NCBI GenBank assembly: GCA_021582295.1
Contig: CP091137.1
Location: 1,196,001 to 1,260,000, forward strand
DNA from: Candidatus Thiovulum stygium
GTDB lineage: Bacteria; Campylobacterota; Campylobacteria; Campylobacterales; Thiovulaceae
Direction of reading: 5' to 3'
Length of the DNA: 64,000 bases
Positions 27,594 to 38,105 of this stretch are shown here, piece after piece (the stretch's first letter is position 1; every line of letters starts with the position of its first letter). Both the position numbers and the translations under genes were made by a program. The notes beneath the pieces were generated by a model that saw nothing but the letters and a program-made list of their open reading frames with translations, ran no database searches and was not told the DNA's origin.

Positions 27594-28544
27594 ATGGCAG
27601 ATCAAAATAAGTTTTTTAATTTATTTAAAAATGAAGTAATTGGTACAATTGAGGCTTTAACAGGAATTGCACCAGAACTTTCAGAACATAAAGTTGAAAA
27701 TGTTAGCGACGGTCAATTAACTCCACCACTTGCACAAATAAATATAAGTATTGGTGGAGAAGTTAGTGGCAAAATGGCCATTTTCGTTCCAGCATATCTT
27801 GCTACCGCACTTGGAGATATGATGTTAGCTGGTGAAGGAGCTGGAAAAGATGATATGACAGATGAAGATTTAGATTCTATTAAAGAGATAACTTCAAATA
27901 TTGTCGGCTCTTTTTCTACATCAATAGGTTCTCAAAAGAAAGATTTTCCTTCTATGTCCTTAAGACCTTTGGAAGCCATATTTATTGATAAAGATCAATC
28001 ACCAAATATTTCAGATATGAAAAAACATATCAAATTTAATTTTAATCTTAATGGGGCTGACTATCAATATTCTATACTTTTAGATAAAGTTTATAGTGAT
28101 ATATTTGAAAAAAATAATAAAAACGATACTCCTAAAAAAGATACTCCTAAAGAAGATACAAAAAATTCTAATTCTAAAGATAACTCAAGTTCAAATAATT
28201 CTAAAGATTCTAAATCATCAGAACAACAATCTAATAATTCTAATAATAATTTAATAGCTTCCTTACCTGATGAAGAGATAAAAAATATTGCTCTTTTATT
28301 AGATGTTAAATTACCTGTAAAAGTTAGAATTGGAGGTAAAGAGATGTTATTACGAGATGTTTTAACTATGGATATTGGTTCAGTTGTTGAATTAAATCAA
28401 CTTGCAAATGAATCTCTTGATGTATTAGTAGATCATCATGTTATTGCAAAAGGTGAAGTTATTATTATAGATGGCAATTTTGGGGTTCAAATTACTGAAA
28501 TAGGATCTCCGAAAGATAGATTAAATACAATTCGAGGTTCATAA
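27594..28544 (+). CDS. fliY: Flagellar motor switch protein FliY
   Basis: The 316-residue protein has a CheC/FliM-like N-terminal domain (residues 1-185, e.g. LGDMMLAGEGAGKDDMTDEDLDSIKEI with the NIVGSF helix). A low-complexity Asn/Ser/Lys linker (about 185-225) and a C-terminal FliN-type SpoA domain (LLLDVKLPVKVRIGGKEMLL, GSVVELNQLANESLDVLVD, IAKGEVIIIDGNFGVQITEI) complete it. In Campylobacterota FliY takes part in the C-ring that sets rotation. It is followed immediately by a LOG-family gene and flgL. Confidence 0.93.
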   Translation: MADQNKFFNLFKNEVIGTIEALTGIAPELSEHKVENVSDGQLTPPLAQINISIGGEVSGKMAIFVPAYLATALGDMMLAGEGAGKDDMTDEDLDSIKEITSNIVGSFSTSIGSQKKDFPSMSLRPLEAIFIDKDQSPNISDMKKHIKFNFNLNGADYQYSILLDKVYSDIFEKNNKNDTPKKDTPKEDTKNSNSKDNSSSNNSKDSKSSEQQSNNSNNNLIASLPDEEIKNIALLLDVKLPVKVRIGGKEMLLRDVLTMDIGSVVELNQLANESLDVLVDHHVIAKGEVIIIDGNFGVQITEIGSPKDRLNTIRGS

Positions 28545-28546
28545 TT

Positions 28547-29176
28547 ATGTTGGTCGATTCTAGCGATTTAATTGATGCAAGTTTTGATATAAAAGAATCT
28601 GAAGCTCTTTTATTAAAAATAGATGGAACAATTGTTACAATTTTTGGTAGTGCAAGAACAAAACCTAATACTGAATTATATTCAACTGTGGAACTAGTTT
28701 CTGAAAAATTAGCTCAACTCGGTTGTAATATTTTAACTGGTGGTGGTCCAGGAGTTATGGAAGCTGGAAATGTCGGTGCTTTTAAACATCGTGATAAAGT
28801 TAGTTCAATTGGTTTTAATGTCAAACTTCCAAAAGAACAAAAAGAAAATCCATATTTAACTGATAAATATACTTTTAATAAAATATATATTCGTAAAAAC
28901 ATGTTAATAAATTATTCTGCTATTTTTATTATTTTTCCAGGTGGATTTGGCACAATGGATGAACTTTTTGAACTTTTAACACTTGTTCAAAATAAAAAAA
29001 TCAGTTATAGAAAAATATTTTTATATGACTCAAAATTTTATAATCCTATGATAACTTTTTTAAAAAATTCTCTTTTGGATTATGGAATGATTGCAGAAAA
29101 CGATCTAAAGCTATTTAGAGTAGTCGATAATATTGAAGATATTTTATCAGAGTGCAATTGTCTCGAAAAAATATAA
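28547..29176 (+). CDS. LOG family (TIGR00730) nucleotide-processing protein
   Basis: The 209-residue Rossmann-fold protein has GSARTKPNTELY, ILTGGGPGVMEAGNVGAF and the diagnostic PGGFGTMDELFELLT. Family members act as cytokinin riboside phosphate phosphoribohydrolases or nucleotide 5'-monophosphate N-glycosidases; the bacterial substrate is not settled. It starts three bases after fliY and precedes flgL, so it travels in a flagellar operon, though a flagellar role is not implied by the family. Confidence 0.88.
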   Translation: MLVDSSDLIDASFDIKESEALLLKIDGTIVTIFGSARTKPNTELYSTVELVSEKLAQLGCNILTGGGPGVMEAGNVGAFKHRDKVSSIGFNVKLPKEQKENPYLTDKYTFNKIYIRKNMLINYSAIFIIFPGGFGTMDELFELLTLVQNKKISYRKIFLYDSKFYNPMITFLKNSLLDYGMIAENDLKLFRVVDNIEDILSECNCLEKI

Positions 29177-29196
29177 AAATACAAAAGGAGTTATAA

Positions 29197-31062
29197 ATGA
29201 TCAATGCTTTAAATAACTATAATAATTCACTTCTAAATGAATTAAATAAAACTTCTAAGCAAATCAGTTCAGGTAAAAAAATTGCCACTGCAACAGATGA
29301 TGCTTTGGCTTTTAAAAAATATATTGATCTTAATACTGATATTTCACTTTATTCAAGATTAAAAGAGAATATAACTAGTGCTAAATCTTTTGCTCAATAT
29401 ACTGATACAGCTCTTGGTTCAATGACAAATACCATGGAAACTTTTAAGACAAAACTTTTAGCTTATGGTGGAAGTATTCATAGTCAGACTAGCCGTGAAG
29501 CTCTAGTAAATGAATTAAAATCATTAAAAGATTCGATGATGCAACTTGCAAATACAAAAGTTAATGGCAAATATCTTTTTTCTGGTAGTGATTATAAAAA
29601 TGCTCCTATAGATTTAACTGGAAACTATAACGGCAATAGTCAAAAATTATCTTTACATACAGATGTAACCCAAAAACAAGAATTTAGTATTGATGGTGCT
29701 TCTCTCTTTTTAGGTTACGATCGTGATATTCATAGTCGAGTTTCTACAAATATAGCTAAACTTGATCAAAATGCTCTTCTTGAAACTCCATCAAGACAAA
29801 CTTATATTACTGATAAAAGTTCCATTTCTGATTTAACTGGTCTTCAAAATGGTGAAGCTACTTTTTATATGAGTGGAACTCAACCAAATGGTGATAGCTT
29901 TAGACATAAATTTACGGTTTCAGATATAAAAAATACAAAAGTTTCAGATTTAGCCGAAGAGATAAAAATTGCTTTTAATAACGAAGTTAATGTAGAACTT
30001 TCTAGTAATGGTCAATTTATAATTGAAGACCTAAAAAGCGGTAATTCTAAACTAAATTTTCATATGGTTGGTTCAACTGCTAATGTTGAAAATATCTCAG
30101 ATTTAGGTAATGCTAAAAAATTTGAGTTTGTTAAAACTGATACTAATATTGATAGCACAACAAGTGAATCTATGAATTTTCAAAAAAATGGAAATATTCT
30201 TATAAATAATATTCAGCAATTTATATCTGTTGATAGCGGTTTTGCAACCTCATCGACAAAACTTAGTGAAGTTGCTAATGGCTCATTATTAGGTAAAACT
30301 TTAAATATTTCTGGTAAAAATATAAATGGTCAAGATTTTATTGGTTCTATAACTTTTAATAAAGATACAACATCTATCGATTTAGGAAATGGAACTTTTG
30401 AATTAAATCATGGTGCTGATGCCTTTTCATATAAAGAATTAACTGAAGCTATGGGTGTTGCCTTAAGTGGTGTAACTGGTGGAAGTTTTGAAGAAGCTGT
30501 TTTAAATTCTGAAAAATTAGTTGATGTCAAAATAAATCACAGAGGCGAATTCGAAATCAAAGACTTAACTACTTCAATGAGTAAAATGGACTTTGCCATA
30601 TTTGATTCCAATGTTGGTGTTTATAATCAAGAATCTAAAAATGGCTCTGTATTAACATTTAATTCTAATAAAGCTATTGATATGGATAGACCTTCAGTAA
30701 ATATCTTTGAAGCTATCGATTTTGCTATTGATGCTGTTAAACAAGATTTACAACATCCAGATGGAACAAGAATCGGTTTAGAAAATAATCGTGGTATTAG
30801 TGGATCTATTGACAATATGTCTCACATTATAGAACATATTATTAAAGAAAGATCTTTAAGTGGTGCTCAATTTCAAAATTTACAATACACTGAAGATCGC
30901 AGTGATGCACTTTCGATAAATATGAAGGTTGCTCAAAATGATATTATTAATGTTGATTATGCTGAAACTTCAGCATATTATCAAGCTTTAACTTTAAATT
31001 ATCAAGCCATGCTTGCAAGTGTTGCAAAAGTTCAAGGATTATCTCTTGTTAATTATCTATAA
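29197..31062 (+). CDS. flgL: Flagellar hook-filament junction protein FlgL (HAP3)
   Basis: The 621-residue protein has flagellin-like helical ends: N-terminal LNNYNNSLLNELNKTSKQISSGKKI..ATDDALAFKKY and C-terminal RSDALSINMKVAQNDIINVDYAETSAYYQALTLNYQAMLASVAKV. The central region is a long variable domain that makes it larger than enteric FlgL (about 317), as is usual in this phylum. KVNGKYLFSGSDYKNAPID is the conserved turn. AAAAGGAG precedes the ATG. The partner FlgK is at 44779-46590. Confidence 0.9.
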   Translation: MINALNNYNNSLLNELNKTSKQISSGKKIATATDDALAFKKYIDLNTDISLYSRLKENITSAKSFAQYTDTALGSMTNTMETFKTKLLAYGGSIHSQTSREALVNELKSLKDSMMQLANTKVNGKYLFSGSDYKNAPIDLTGNYNGNSQKLSLHTDVTQKQEFSIDGASLFLGYDRDIHSRVSTNIAKLDQNALLETPSRQTYITDKSSISDLTGLQNGEATFYMSGTQPNGDSFRHKFTVSDIKNTKVSDLAEEIKIAFNNEVNVELSSNGQFIIEDLKSGNSKLNFHMVGSTANVENISDLGNAKKFEFVKTDTNIDSTTSESMNFQKNGNILINNIQQFISVDSGFATSSTKLSEVANGSLLGKTLNISGKNINGQDFIGSITFNKDTTSIDLGNGTFELNHGADAFSYKELTEAMGVALSGVTGGSFEEAVLNSEKLVDVKINHRGEFEIKDLTTSMSKMDFAIFDSNVGVYNQESKNGSVLTFNSNKAIDMDRPSVNIFEAIDFAIDAVKQDLQHPDGTRIGLENNRGISGSIDNMSHIIEHIIKERSLSGAQFQNLQYTEDRSDALSINMKVAQNDIINVDYAETSAYYQALTLNYQAMLASVAKVQGLSLVNYL

Positions 31063-31076
31063 AAAAGGCTTATTAA

Positions 31077-31910
31077 ATGTCTGACCCAAAAAAAGCTTTT
31101 CATTTTGGACTCATTGGAAATTTTGCAACTACTGACGAAATTCGTGGTGGAAGACAATTTTTCGATGGAGTCCCAAATGGTATTGTTCCAAATTATATTC
31201 CTTCAACAAATGGATCAAACCCACTTTTAGAAATTTATCCAATTTCCCATTCAAAATTGAATATTCCTACTATTTATGATAATGTTCAAATTGAACCTGA
31301 AGTAGCTCTTGAATGCGATATTAAATATCACAATGGTTCTGTTTTATATATAAATCCTCGTAGATTTACAGCTTATAATGATGCTTCTATTCATAGACTA
31401 TCTTCTACGAAAACTAGCCAAAATAAAAATTGGGGTCGAGATTCAAAAGGCATTGCAACAAAATGGTTTGATATTGATAGATTTGATCAAAATTCTTCAT
31501 TTGGCAATTATAATCTTGTTTCATTTATCAAACGAGGTAGTATAATAGAACAATATAGTATTGATACACCAATAGCTAATTATAATATGCTTTATCAGAA
31601 TTTAGTTGAATGGATTGTTAAACAAATTAAAACTCAAAGAGATTCATTAGCTTTAGAACAGATTTCAAATTTAATTGAAGAATCAAAACAACCTGATAAA
31701 TTTATTATAAATATAGGTACAACTTTATATACTTCAGTTGGTGATAGAACATTTTTAAGAGATGGCGATGAGGTATTTGTCGTTTTATATGATCGCAAAA
31801 AATATCGTGGAGATAGTATAAAAGCCTATCTTTTAGCTTATAAAACTAGAAATATAAATTATGATGGAATGATAATTTTATATCAAACTGCTTATCTTGA
31901 AGAGGAATGA
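31077..31910 (+). CDS. Conserved protein, possibly DUF5718 (FAH-like)
   Basis: A 277-residue soluble protein. HFGLIGNFATTDEI at the start, QIEPEVALECDIKYHNG near residue 81 and RDGDEVFVVLYDRKKY near the end suggest a fumarylacetoacetate-hydrolase-like fold. I recall this as a family conserved in Campylobacterota (DUF5718), but the recall is not certain. The Glu pair in EPEVALEC could be a metal site. Its stop overlaps the ligA start (ATGA), so the two are coupled. A GATGAGGT site is at 31767. Confidence 0.5.
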   Translation: MSDPKKAFHFGLIGNFATTDEIRGGRQFFDGVPNGIVPNYIPSTNGSNPLLEIYPISHSKLNIPTIYDNVQIEPEVALECDIKYHNGSVLYINPRRFTAYNDASIHRLSSTKTSQNKNWGRDSKGIATKWFDIDRFDQNSSFGNYNLVSFIKRGSIIEQYSIDTPIANYNMLYQNLVEWIVKQIKTQRDSLALEQISNLIEESKQPDKFIINIGTTLYTSVGDRTFLRDGDEVFVVLYDRKKYRGDSIKAYLLAYKTRNINYDGMIILYQTAYLEEE

Positions 31911-33862
31911 AATTGAACACCTTATTTGATTTTATCGAAGAAACACAATCAGTTAAAGAAATTAAACTAACTAAATCTGAATATGAATCGCTCGTTAAGA
32001 AATTAAATAAATATTCTTATGATTATTATGAAAATAATAAAAGTGAGCTTTCAGATTCAGAATATGATACTCTGTATAAAAAACTTTTAGATTATGAATC
32101 TATTAATAAATCTTTAAAAGATTCTCCAACTCGTAGAATAGGCGAAAAACCATCTTCTAAGTTTGTTAAAAAAGAACATCTATCTCAAATGTGGAGTCTT
32201 GATAATATATTTGCATTAACCGAATTTAATAAATGGTTTGAAAAGATAGAAAAACCTGAACTATATCTTGACCCTAAGTTTGATGGAGCTAGTTTAAATT
32301 TAATTTATAAAAATGGTAAATTATTCAGTGCTTCAACTAGAGGTGATGGTAAAACTGGAGAAGATGTAACAAGAAATGCTAAAACTATAAATACAATACC
32401 AGTTGAAATTCCTTATTTAGGTGAAATTGAAATTCGTGGTGAAGTTGTAATCTTGAAAAAAGATTTTGAAGAGCTTCAAAAAAGTTCAGACAATAGCCAT
32501 TCAAATCCAAGAAATTTAGCCTCAGGTTCACTTCGACAACTTGATCCAGAAATTACTCGAGAACGAAAATTAACCTTTATTCCATATAGTTTAGGTATTA
32601 ATGATTTAAATATCTCAAAACATAGTGAAATTATTGAACTTTTTGAAAAATGGCATTTTAAAGCCATTAAAGGAATTGTAGTAAATAGTGAAAAAGAATT
32701 AATGCATTACTATCAAAGTATTTTAGGCTCTCGAGATAATTTAGAGCTTGAAATTGATGGTGTTGTTATAAAAGTTAATAATCTATCTGCTCAACAAGAG
32801 TTAGGTTACACAATTAAAGCACCTAAATTTGCATTAGCTTTTAAATTTCCAGCTTCAGCAAAATATTCAACTTTAGAGACTGTTACTTGGCAAGTTGGTA
32901 GAACAGGAACTATAACACCTGTTGCAAATATAAATCCAGTTGAAGTTGGTGGAGTAATTGTAAGACGAGTTACATTGCATAATATAGATGAAATTGAAAG
33001 ATTAGGTTTAAAAAATGGTGCAACTGTTAATATTGTTCGTAGAGGTGATGTAATTCCAAAAATTGAAAATGCAATTGATGGTAATAGCGAAATAGTAATA
33101 CCTCATCATTGTCCAAATTGTAATTCAACATTAGTTCGAGATGGAGTATATTTAAAATGCATTAATAATAAATGTAGCTCTATGTTAATCAATAAGATAG
33201 ATCACTATATTAAAGCTATGAATATAAAAGGAATTGGAACTAAATTAGTTGAACGACTTTTTGAAGCAGACTTAATAAAAGATTTTAAAGATTTGTATGT
33301 TTTAGATAAAGAACAACTTCTTAAATTAGAAGGTATTGCTAATAAAAGTGCTGATAATATAGTAAATGTTATAGCAGAATCAATTGGAACTCGAGAATTA
33401 TGGAGAGTAATTTATGGCTTAGGAATTGAAGGAATTGGTGAAAGTGGAGCAAAGATTTTAGCAAATAAATTTGGTCTTGAATTTTATAAAGTATCTCATG
33501 AACAGATATTAAATATTGATGGGTTTGGAATTGAAACTGCAAATTCATTTGAAGAACATTTAAAAAATCATCAAAATGAGATTGTAGAACTTTTAAATAT
33601 TACAAAACCAGTTGTTCAACAACAAACTAAACAATCAGTTTTAACTGGTAAAAAAATAGCAATTACAGGAACTTTAACTAAACCAAGAAATTACTATGTT
33701 GAACTAATAGAAAAACTAGGAGGTGAATTCTCTTCATCAATTACTAAATCAACTAGTATGTTAATTATTGGCAGTGATGCTGGTAGCAAATTACAAAAAG
33801 CAAAAGAGTTAAATATAGAGATTATTGATGAGGTAGAGTTTTTAAAAAGATTCCCTAACTAG
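31907..33862 (+). CDS. ligA: NAD-dependent DNA ligase LigA
   Basis: The 651-residue enzyme seals nicks in replication and repair. In order: N-terminal NAD-binding Ia helices, the adenylation lysine in DPKFDGASLNL (near residue 124), ELEIDGVVIKVN, a four-Cys zinc finger (CPNCNSTL...CINNKC, about residues 402-425), helix-hairpin-helix motifs, and a C-terminal BRCT domain (KIAITGTLTKPR). Full family length. Two GATGAGGT sites (33100 inverted, 33827) fall in it. Confidence 0.96.
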   Translation: MKLNTLFDFIEETQSVKEIKLTKSEYESLVKKLNKYSYDYYENNKSELSDSEYDTLYKKLLDYESINKSLKDSPTRRIGEKPSSKFVKKEHLSQMWSLDNIFALTEFNKWFEKIEKPELYLDPKFDGASLNLIYKNGKLFSASTRGDGKTGEDVTRNAKTINTIPVEIPYLGEIEIRGEVVILKKDFEELQKSSDNSHSNPRNLASGSLRQLDPEITRERKLTFIPYSLGINDLNISKHSEIIELFEKWHFKAIKGIVVNSEKELMHYYQSILGSRDNLELEIDGVVIKVNNLSAQQELGYTIKAPKFALAFKFPASAKYSTLETVTWQVGRTGTITPVANINPVEVGGVIVRRVTLHNIDEIERLGLKNGATVNIVRRGDVIPKIENAIDGNSEIVIPHHCPNCNSTLVRDGVYLKCINNKCSSMLINKIDHYIKAMNIKGIGTKLVERLFEADLIKDFKDLYVLDKEQLLKLEGIANKSADNIVNVIAESIGTRELWRVIYGLGIEGIGESGAKILANKFGLEFYKVSHEQILNIDGFGIETANSFEEHLKNHQNEIVELLNITKPVVQQQTKQSVLTGKKIAITGTLTKPRNYYVELIEKLGGEFSSSITKSTSMLIIGSDAGSKLQKAKELNIEIIDEVEFLKRFPN

Positions 33863-33900
33863 ACGATAGTTTTGACAGTTTTTATGGACATGATCCAAAT

Positions 33901-33919
33901 TTCGAAGGAGGTTTTCGAA
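33901..33919 (+). promoter_or_regulatory. Hairpin presenting the Shine-Dalgarno of the giant protein B gene
   Basis: TTCGAA (33901-33906) and TTCGAA (33914-33919) are perfectly complementary 6-bp arms. The 7-base loop between them is GGAGGTT, a full Shine-Dalgarno sequence, and the last A of the 3' arm is the A of the start codon. Melting or protein binding could control translation of the gene; this is inference. Confidence 0.6.
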
Positions 33920-36900
33920 TGTTTTTTAGAAGAGTAGTGAAATCTTTAATGATTTCTTCTGTTGTTAGTTCCCCACTAATAGCTGTTGATTTAAGCCCAA
34001 AATATATTAGATTGAAAACAGATAACAATGGCTCTGGTATATGGCAAATGGTTGGGGTCGCTGGTTTTTATAATAATATTTATAGTATTGGATATGAAGA
34101 AAATGGCAATGGATCAAAAGAATACACATCATTTTATTGTGATGACAATACCAAAAATTCTGTCATTAGAACCATGGAAAGTTCAGATCCTAACAATGAT
34201 ATGGTTGGAAAATATTGGCTATTTTCAATTAGTATTAGTGAGGATAAAGCTGATTTACTTCCGCTTGTCGTTGATATCGAATCATCTAAAAAATCTGCCA
34301 ATCCAATCAAATGTGATTCTTTAAGTGCTGTTTATAATACAAATTCTAAACCTCCTACAGCAACATTTGTTTATGCATCTAGTGAAGACCTTGGGAATTC
34401 TTTAACATTTGTTAAATTTGTATATCCTGATGGATTTACACCAGAAATTATATTTTCCCTTGATTATAATGCTTCTAAAATATATAAGCTACAATTAACA
34501 ACTCAAAGTGGCAAACAAGAAACCATAGGAACAGATTTAACTGCTTCTACGGATGAAGCACTAATGAAAAATATGAGTGTGGCAACAAGATCTATTAATG
34601 AAGTTGTGGATTTATATTTAAATGATAATCCAGGATTTGGAAATTCAACAAAAGATGCTCGAGATTTTATATCTAGTAATCACCAAGTTCCACTAATAGG
34701 CAATATGATCGCTGATAGAAGTGAATTAAAACTTTATAGCTACGATAATATTAAAAATCAATGGTTAACTTTTAACAGTAGAAATGGTATCGATATTGCT
34801 AATGGTAATGATTTTAATGAAATTCAAGCTGGAAAAGGTTATTGGACAAAGTATGATACTAGCAATTCTACTTATGGAAATAAATTTTTATATACATTAG
34901 AATTAAATTCTAGTTGTGGAATTGGATGTGAAAGTAATTTCACAATTAAAAGTCCATCAGGAACTCTTTTTGATTATAATTTTTCACAAGGAGATATTAA
35001 TTACACAAGTGTTACGATAACTAATACAAGTTCAAAGCTTAATAATGCTGAAATGAAAATTACGGCTATTAAAATAGCTGATTATAGTATTTTAATTGAA
35101 GCTGACATAAACTCATCTTCAAAACCAACAATAAAAGAAACTGGTTCTAAAAATATTTATCCTTTTTTAAATGATAGTGAGACATCTTTTTCTTCAGCTC
35201 AAGAAATTAAATCAGGTTTTGTTTTAGGAGATAGTAGTGTTGTTTTAACATCAAATTCTGTTTATTCTTCAATTGCTAAAAAAGGGTGGAATCTTTTAAC
35301 TCTACCAACTTCAACAATTAGAAAAAGTGTTACTGGACTTATTTTAGATTGGAATAGCACTATTACATATACTAATTTCAGTATTTTAGATGAGTTTGGT
35401 ATAAATAAAATTATAGCTGATGGTAAAATGATTGGGGTCGGAACTAATCAAGAGAGTTTTACTCTTGCAAATAAAAAAGCCCATGAAGCAGCAATTTTAA
35501 TAAACAAAGCAATAGCTCATGCTCAAGCTTCAGGTGAATTATCATCACAATTCTTCAATGTTAGAGCTTTACCTATAGGATCTAATAATGATAAATTAAT
35601 GATTATTTCTAATGATAAATTTACAATATCTTCTGGTACATCTTTAACAAGTGTAACGAATCTTTTAGGTTCTACAAAAGATTTAAAAGGTAAAAATATT
35701 TTATCTACGGATAATAAAAGTGCTTATTCTAATTATGGACAATATGCTCTTTTGATTCAACCAAATATAAAATCACAGTTTGTGATCGATAACAAAAGTA
35801 AAATTGAAATAAATGGTATAAAAATATCAGTTGATTCGAATGTATCAGTAACAACTGATAATATTAATAAAACTTTAAAAGAGAATGATATTAATATCAC
35901 AGCAACAATTATAGATCATGATATTAATGGTTCAATTAATGAAGATGGTAGTGATTTTATTCTTTTAACCTCATCAACAGGTATTTATGTTAAAGATACA
36001 ACATATACAAAAGTTTATTCTTATATGCCAAATAGTCAAGGTTCTATTATAGTTACAATGTATGATGGAACAGATTTAGAAAGTGATATTAAATCAATAA
36101 ATTTAGATTTAAATAAAAGTTTTACTCAAGCTGGTAAAACTAAAGATTTAAATGATACAGGTGATGTTAATATAACAACTTATATTCTTGATGAAAATGG
36201 TTCAAGCTATGTTAATGGTAATGAATATTTAGTTGTTTCTTCTTCAAATCCAAGTATATATTTATTTGAAAGTACTCTTGAAAATAATATAACTGATGAT
36301 AGTCTTAAAATGGTATTTAACTACGAAAAAAATATTACTACTAAGGGAGGATTATTATCTGGAGTTCAAGGAAATACACTTTCAACTATGTGGATTGAAT
36401 CTAATGGAACTCTTCAATTTGGTTCTCCAACAGTTTCTGATATTACAGCAAACTCTTTTGTATCAGATGATTTACTAGCATCTAATGCTCTAATTACTCT
36501 TTCTCAAGCATTTAATGGCACAAATAGATATATGCCAACGATGATTATTGGAAGTGAATCAGATGTAAATAGCAAATTAATTTATTGGAAAACATTATCT
36601 CCAATTCAGAAAGTTAGTCGTTGGTATAACGAATATAATCTTTTTTCTACAAATAATCAAAGAGCTTATTGGGTTTATTTAGATAATTATCCAGCAACTA
36701 ATCCAATACAGATAATTACTACCGTTGGTGAAGTTCCAACAGTTCAAAAAAATATGTTAGAACATTTGACAATGCACTTAATAAAACTAACAACTATTTT
36801 AGTTTAACTAATATTAATGCAAATGTTAAAGGTATTTCTCTTAATTCTGATGGTAATGCTGAAGAAAATAGTGTTTATGTTACAGCAAGTCTTCAAGGTA

Positions 36901-37886
36901 TTTCTAATTTAGAAACTTTGGATTTTCCTATGAAAATGGGAAATACTCCTATTGTTGATAAAACAATGGGTTATTCAACAAATATAGATTATTTTGATAT
37001 AGCTGGACTAAATAATAATTTAACAGGTATAAAAATTACTGCTACTGATGGTCGTTTATATACAGATAATTACATAATTCCAATAGATGTTAAACAACCT
37101 GCAGTGCCAAATTTAAAATTTGTGCCAACTGTTGGTGGAACTGGAGTAGCTGAATCTACAAAAATTTTTATTACTTCAGGAGATCAAAACGACACTGTTC
37201 AATATCTATTATTTAAAGATAGAATCGATGATTTTAATGGCACAATATTAACAAATAATAATCAGACAAATATTGAAAATAAACCATCTAATTTTATTAT
37301 GAGTGTATCAAAAGCTGCAGGTGAAACTGGAGTTATAGATTTATGTAAAAGTGATTTATTTGGTGGAGATGAAATAAGTTCAATTTCTGTTGTTGCAGTT
37401 GCTCTTGATAATTTAGATATTTCAAGTGCAAACTTTTCAGATATAGCAAAAGAAAAGGTTATTTCAATGCAAAATACTCATGTTTTAGTTGATGTAACTG
37501 ATGCTAATAATACTCCTGATCAAATTCCAAATGTTTATAATGAAAACTGCGAAGCTACAGGAAGTTATAAAGGTAATGGAACAATAGATACTGATAGTGG
37601 TGTTCGTTTAACATCTTATAAAATTGACTCAACAGTATTAACTTATCGACCTTTTAGTGATGCAAAAATTGGTACAACTGTTATGAACGAAATGTTTTTA
37701 GAAACTCCTGTAAATGATCTAATTGGAAAAATCGGATATGTTGATCGTTATATCGGAAAAAGATTTTTCATAAAAGTTGGAAGTAAATTATATAGTGGTC
37801 AATTTGCTGCATCAGGATCTCATGACGATTCGCAAAGTGCATACACTTTAACATTCGAAAGTAGTTCTCAAAATATTGGACAATAG
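33919..37886 (+). CDS. Giant secreted surface protein B with GW-type modules, frame break at A7
   Basis: Two frames (33919-36807 and onward to 37886) join into a 1322-residue protein if the A7 at 36746-36752 is read as A8; the second frame then runs without interruption (KKYVRTFDNALNKTNNYF). After a signal peptide (MISSVVSSPLIAVD) come GIWQMVGVAGFY, GKGYWTKYD, KGWNLLTLPTSTIRKSVTG, FFNVRALPIG and RAYWVYLDN, each with a counterpart in the same order in the giant protein at 15596-19924. Composition is Asn/Ser/Asp/Thr-rich, as in cell-surface proteins. The start codon lies in a hairpin. Function is unknown. Confidence 0.75.
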
Positions 37887-37904
37887 AAATAGGAGATTAA
37901 ACAT

Positions 37905-38102
37905 ATGCTAACAGCAATTGCTGCCCTCGTAATTGCATCCCTCGTAGGAGGGGTGTTTGGTTCTGTAGCAACATATACATATGTTGATTCTTCAGATGGA
38001 AAATATTGTGATCGAATGGGTTCTGTTGAAATAGAAGAGACTAATGAAAATAATACAGAAGACACTGCCGATACTCAACAGCCTAAAAATGAGGAGAATT
38101 AA
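37905..38102 (+). CDS. Small single-pass membrane protein
   Basis: The 65-residue protein has one Ala/Gly-rich membrane segment (ALVIASLVGGVFGSVATY) near its N-terminus and an acidic, Asn/Glu-rich tail. AATAGGAG lies nine bases before the ATG. It sits between giant protein B and a large lipoprotein, and its 3' end supplies the ribosome site of the next gene, so it is part of the operon. No family recognised. Confidence 0.6.
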   Translation: MLTAIAALVIASLVGGVFGSVATYTYVDSSDGKYCDRMGSVEIEETNENNTEDTADTQQPKNEEN

Positions 38103-38105
38103 AAA

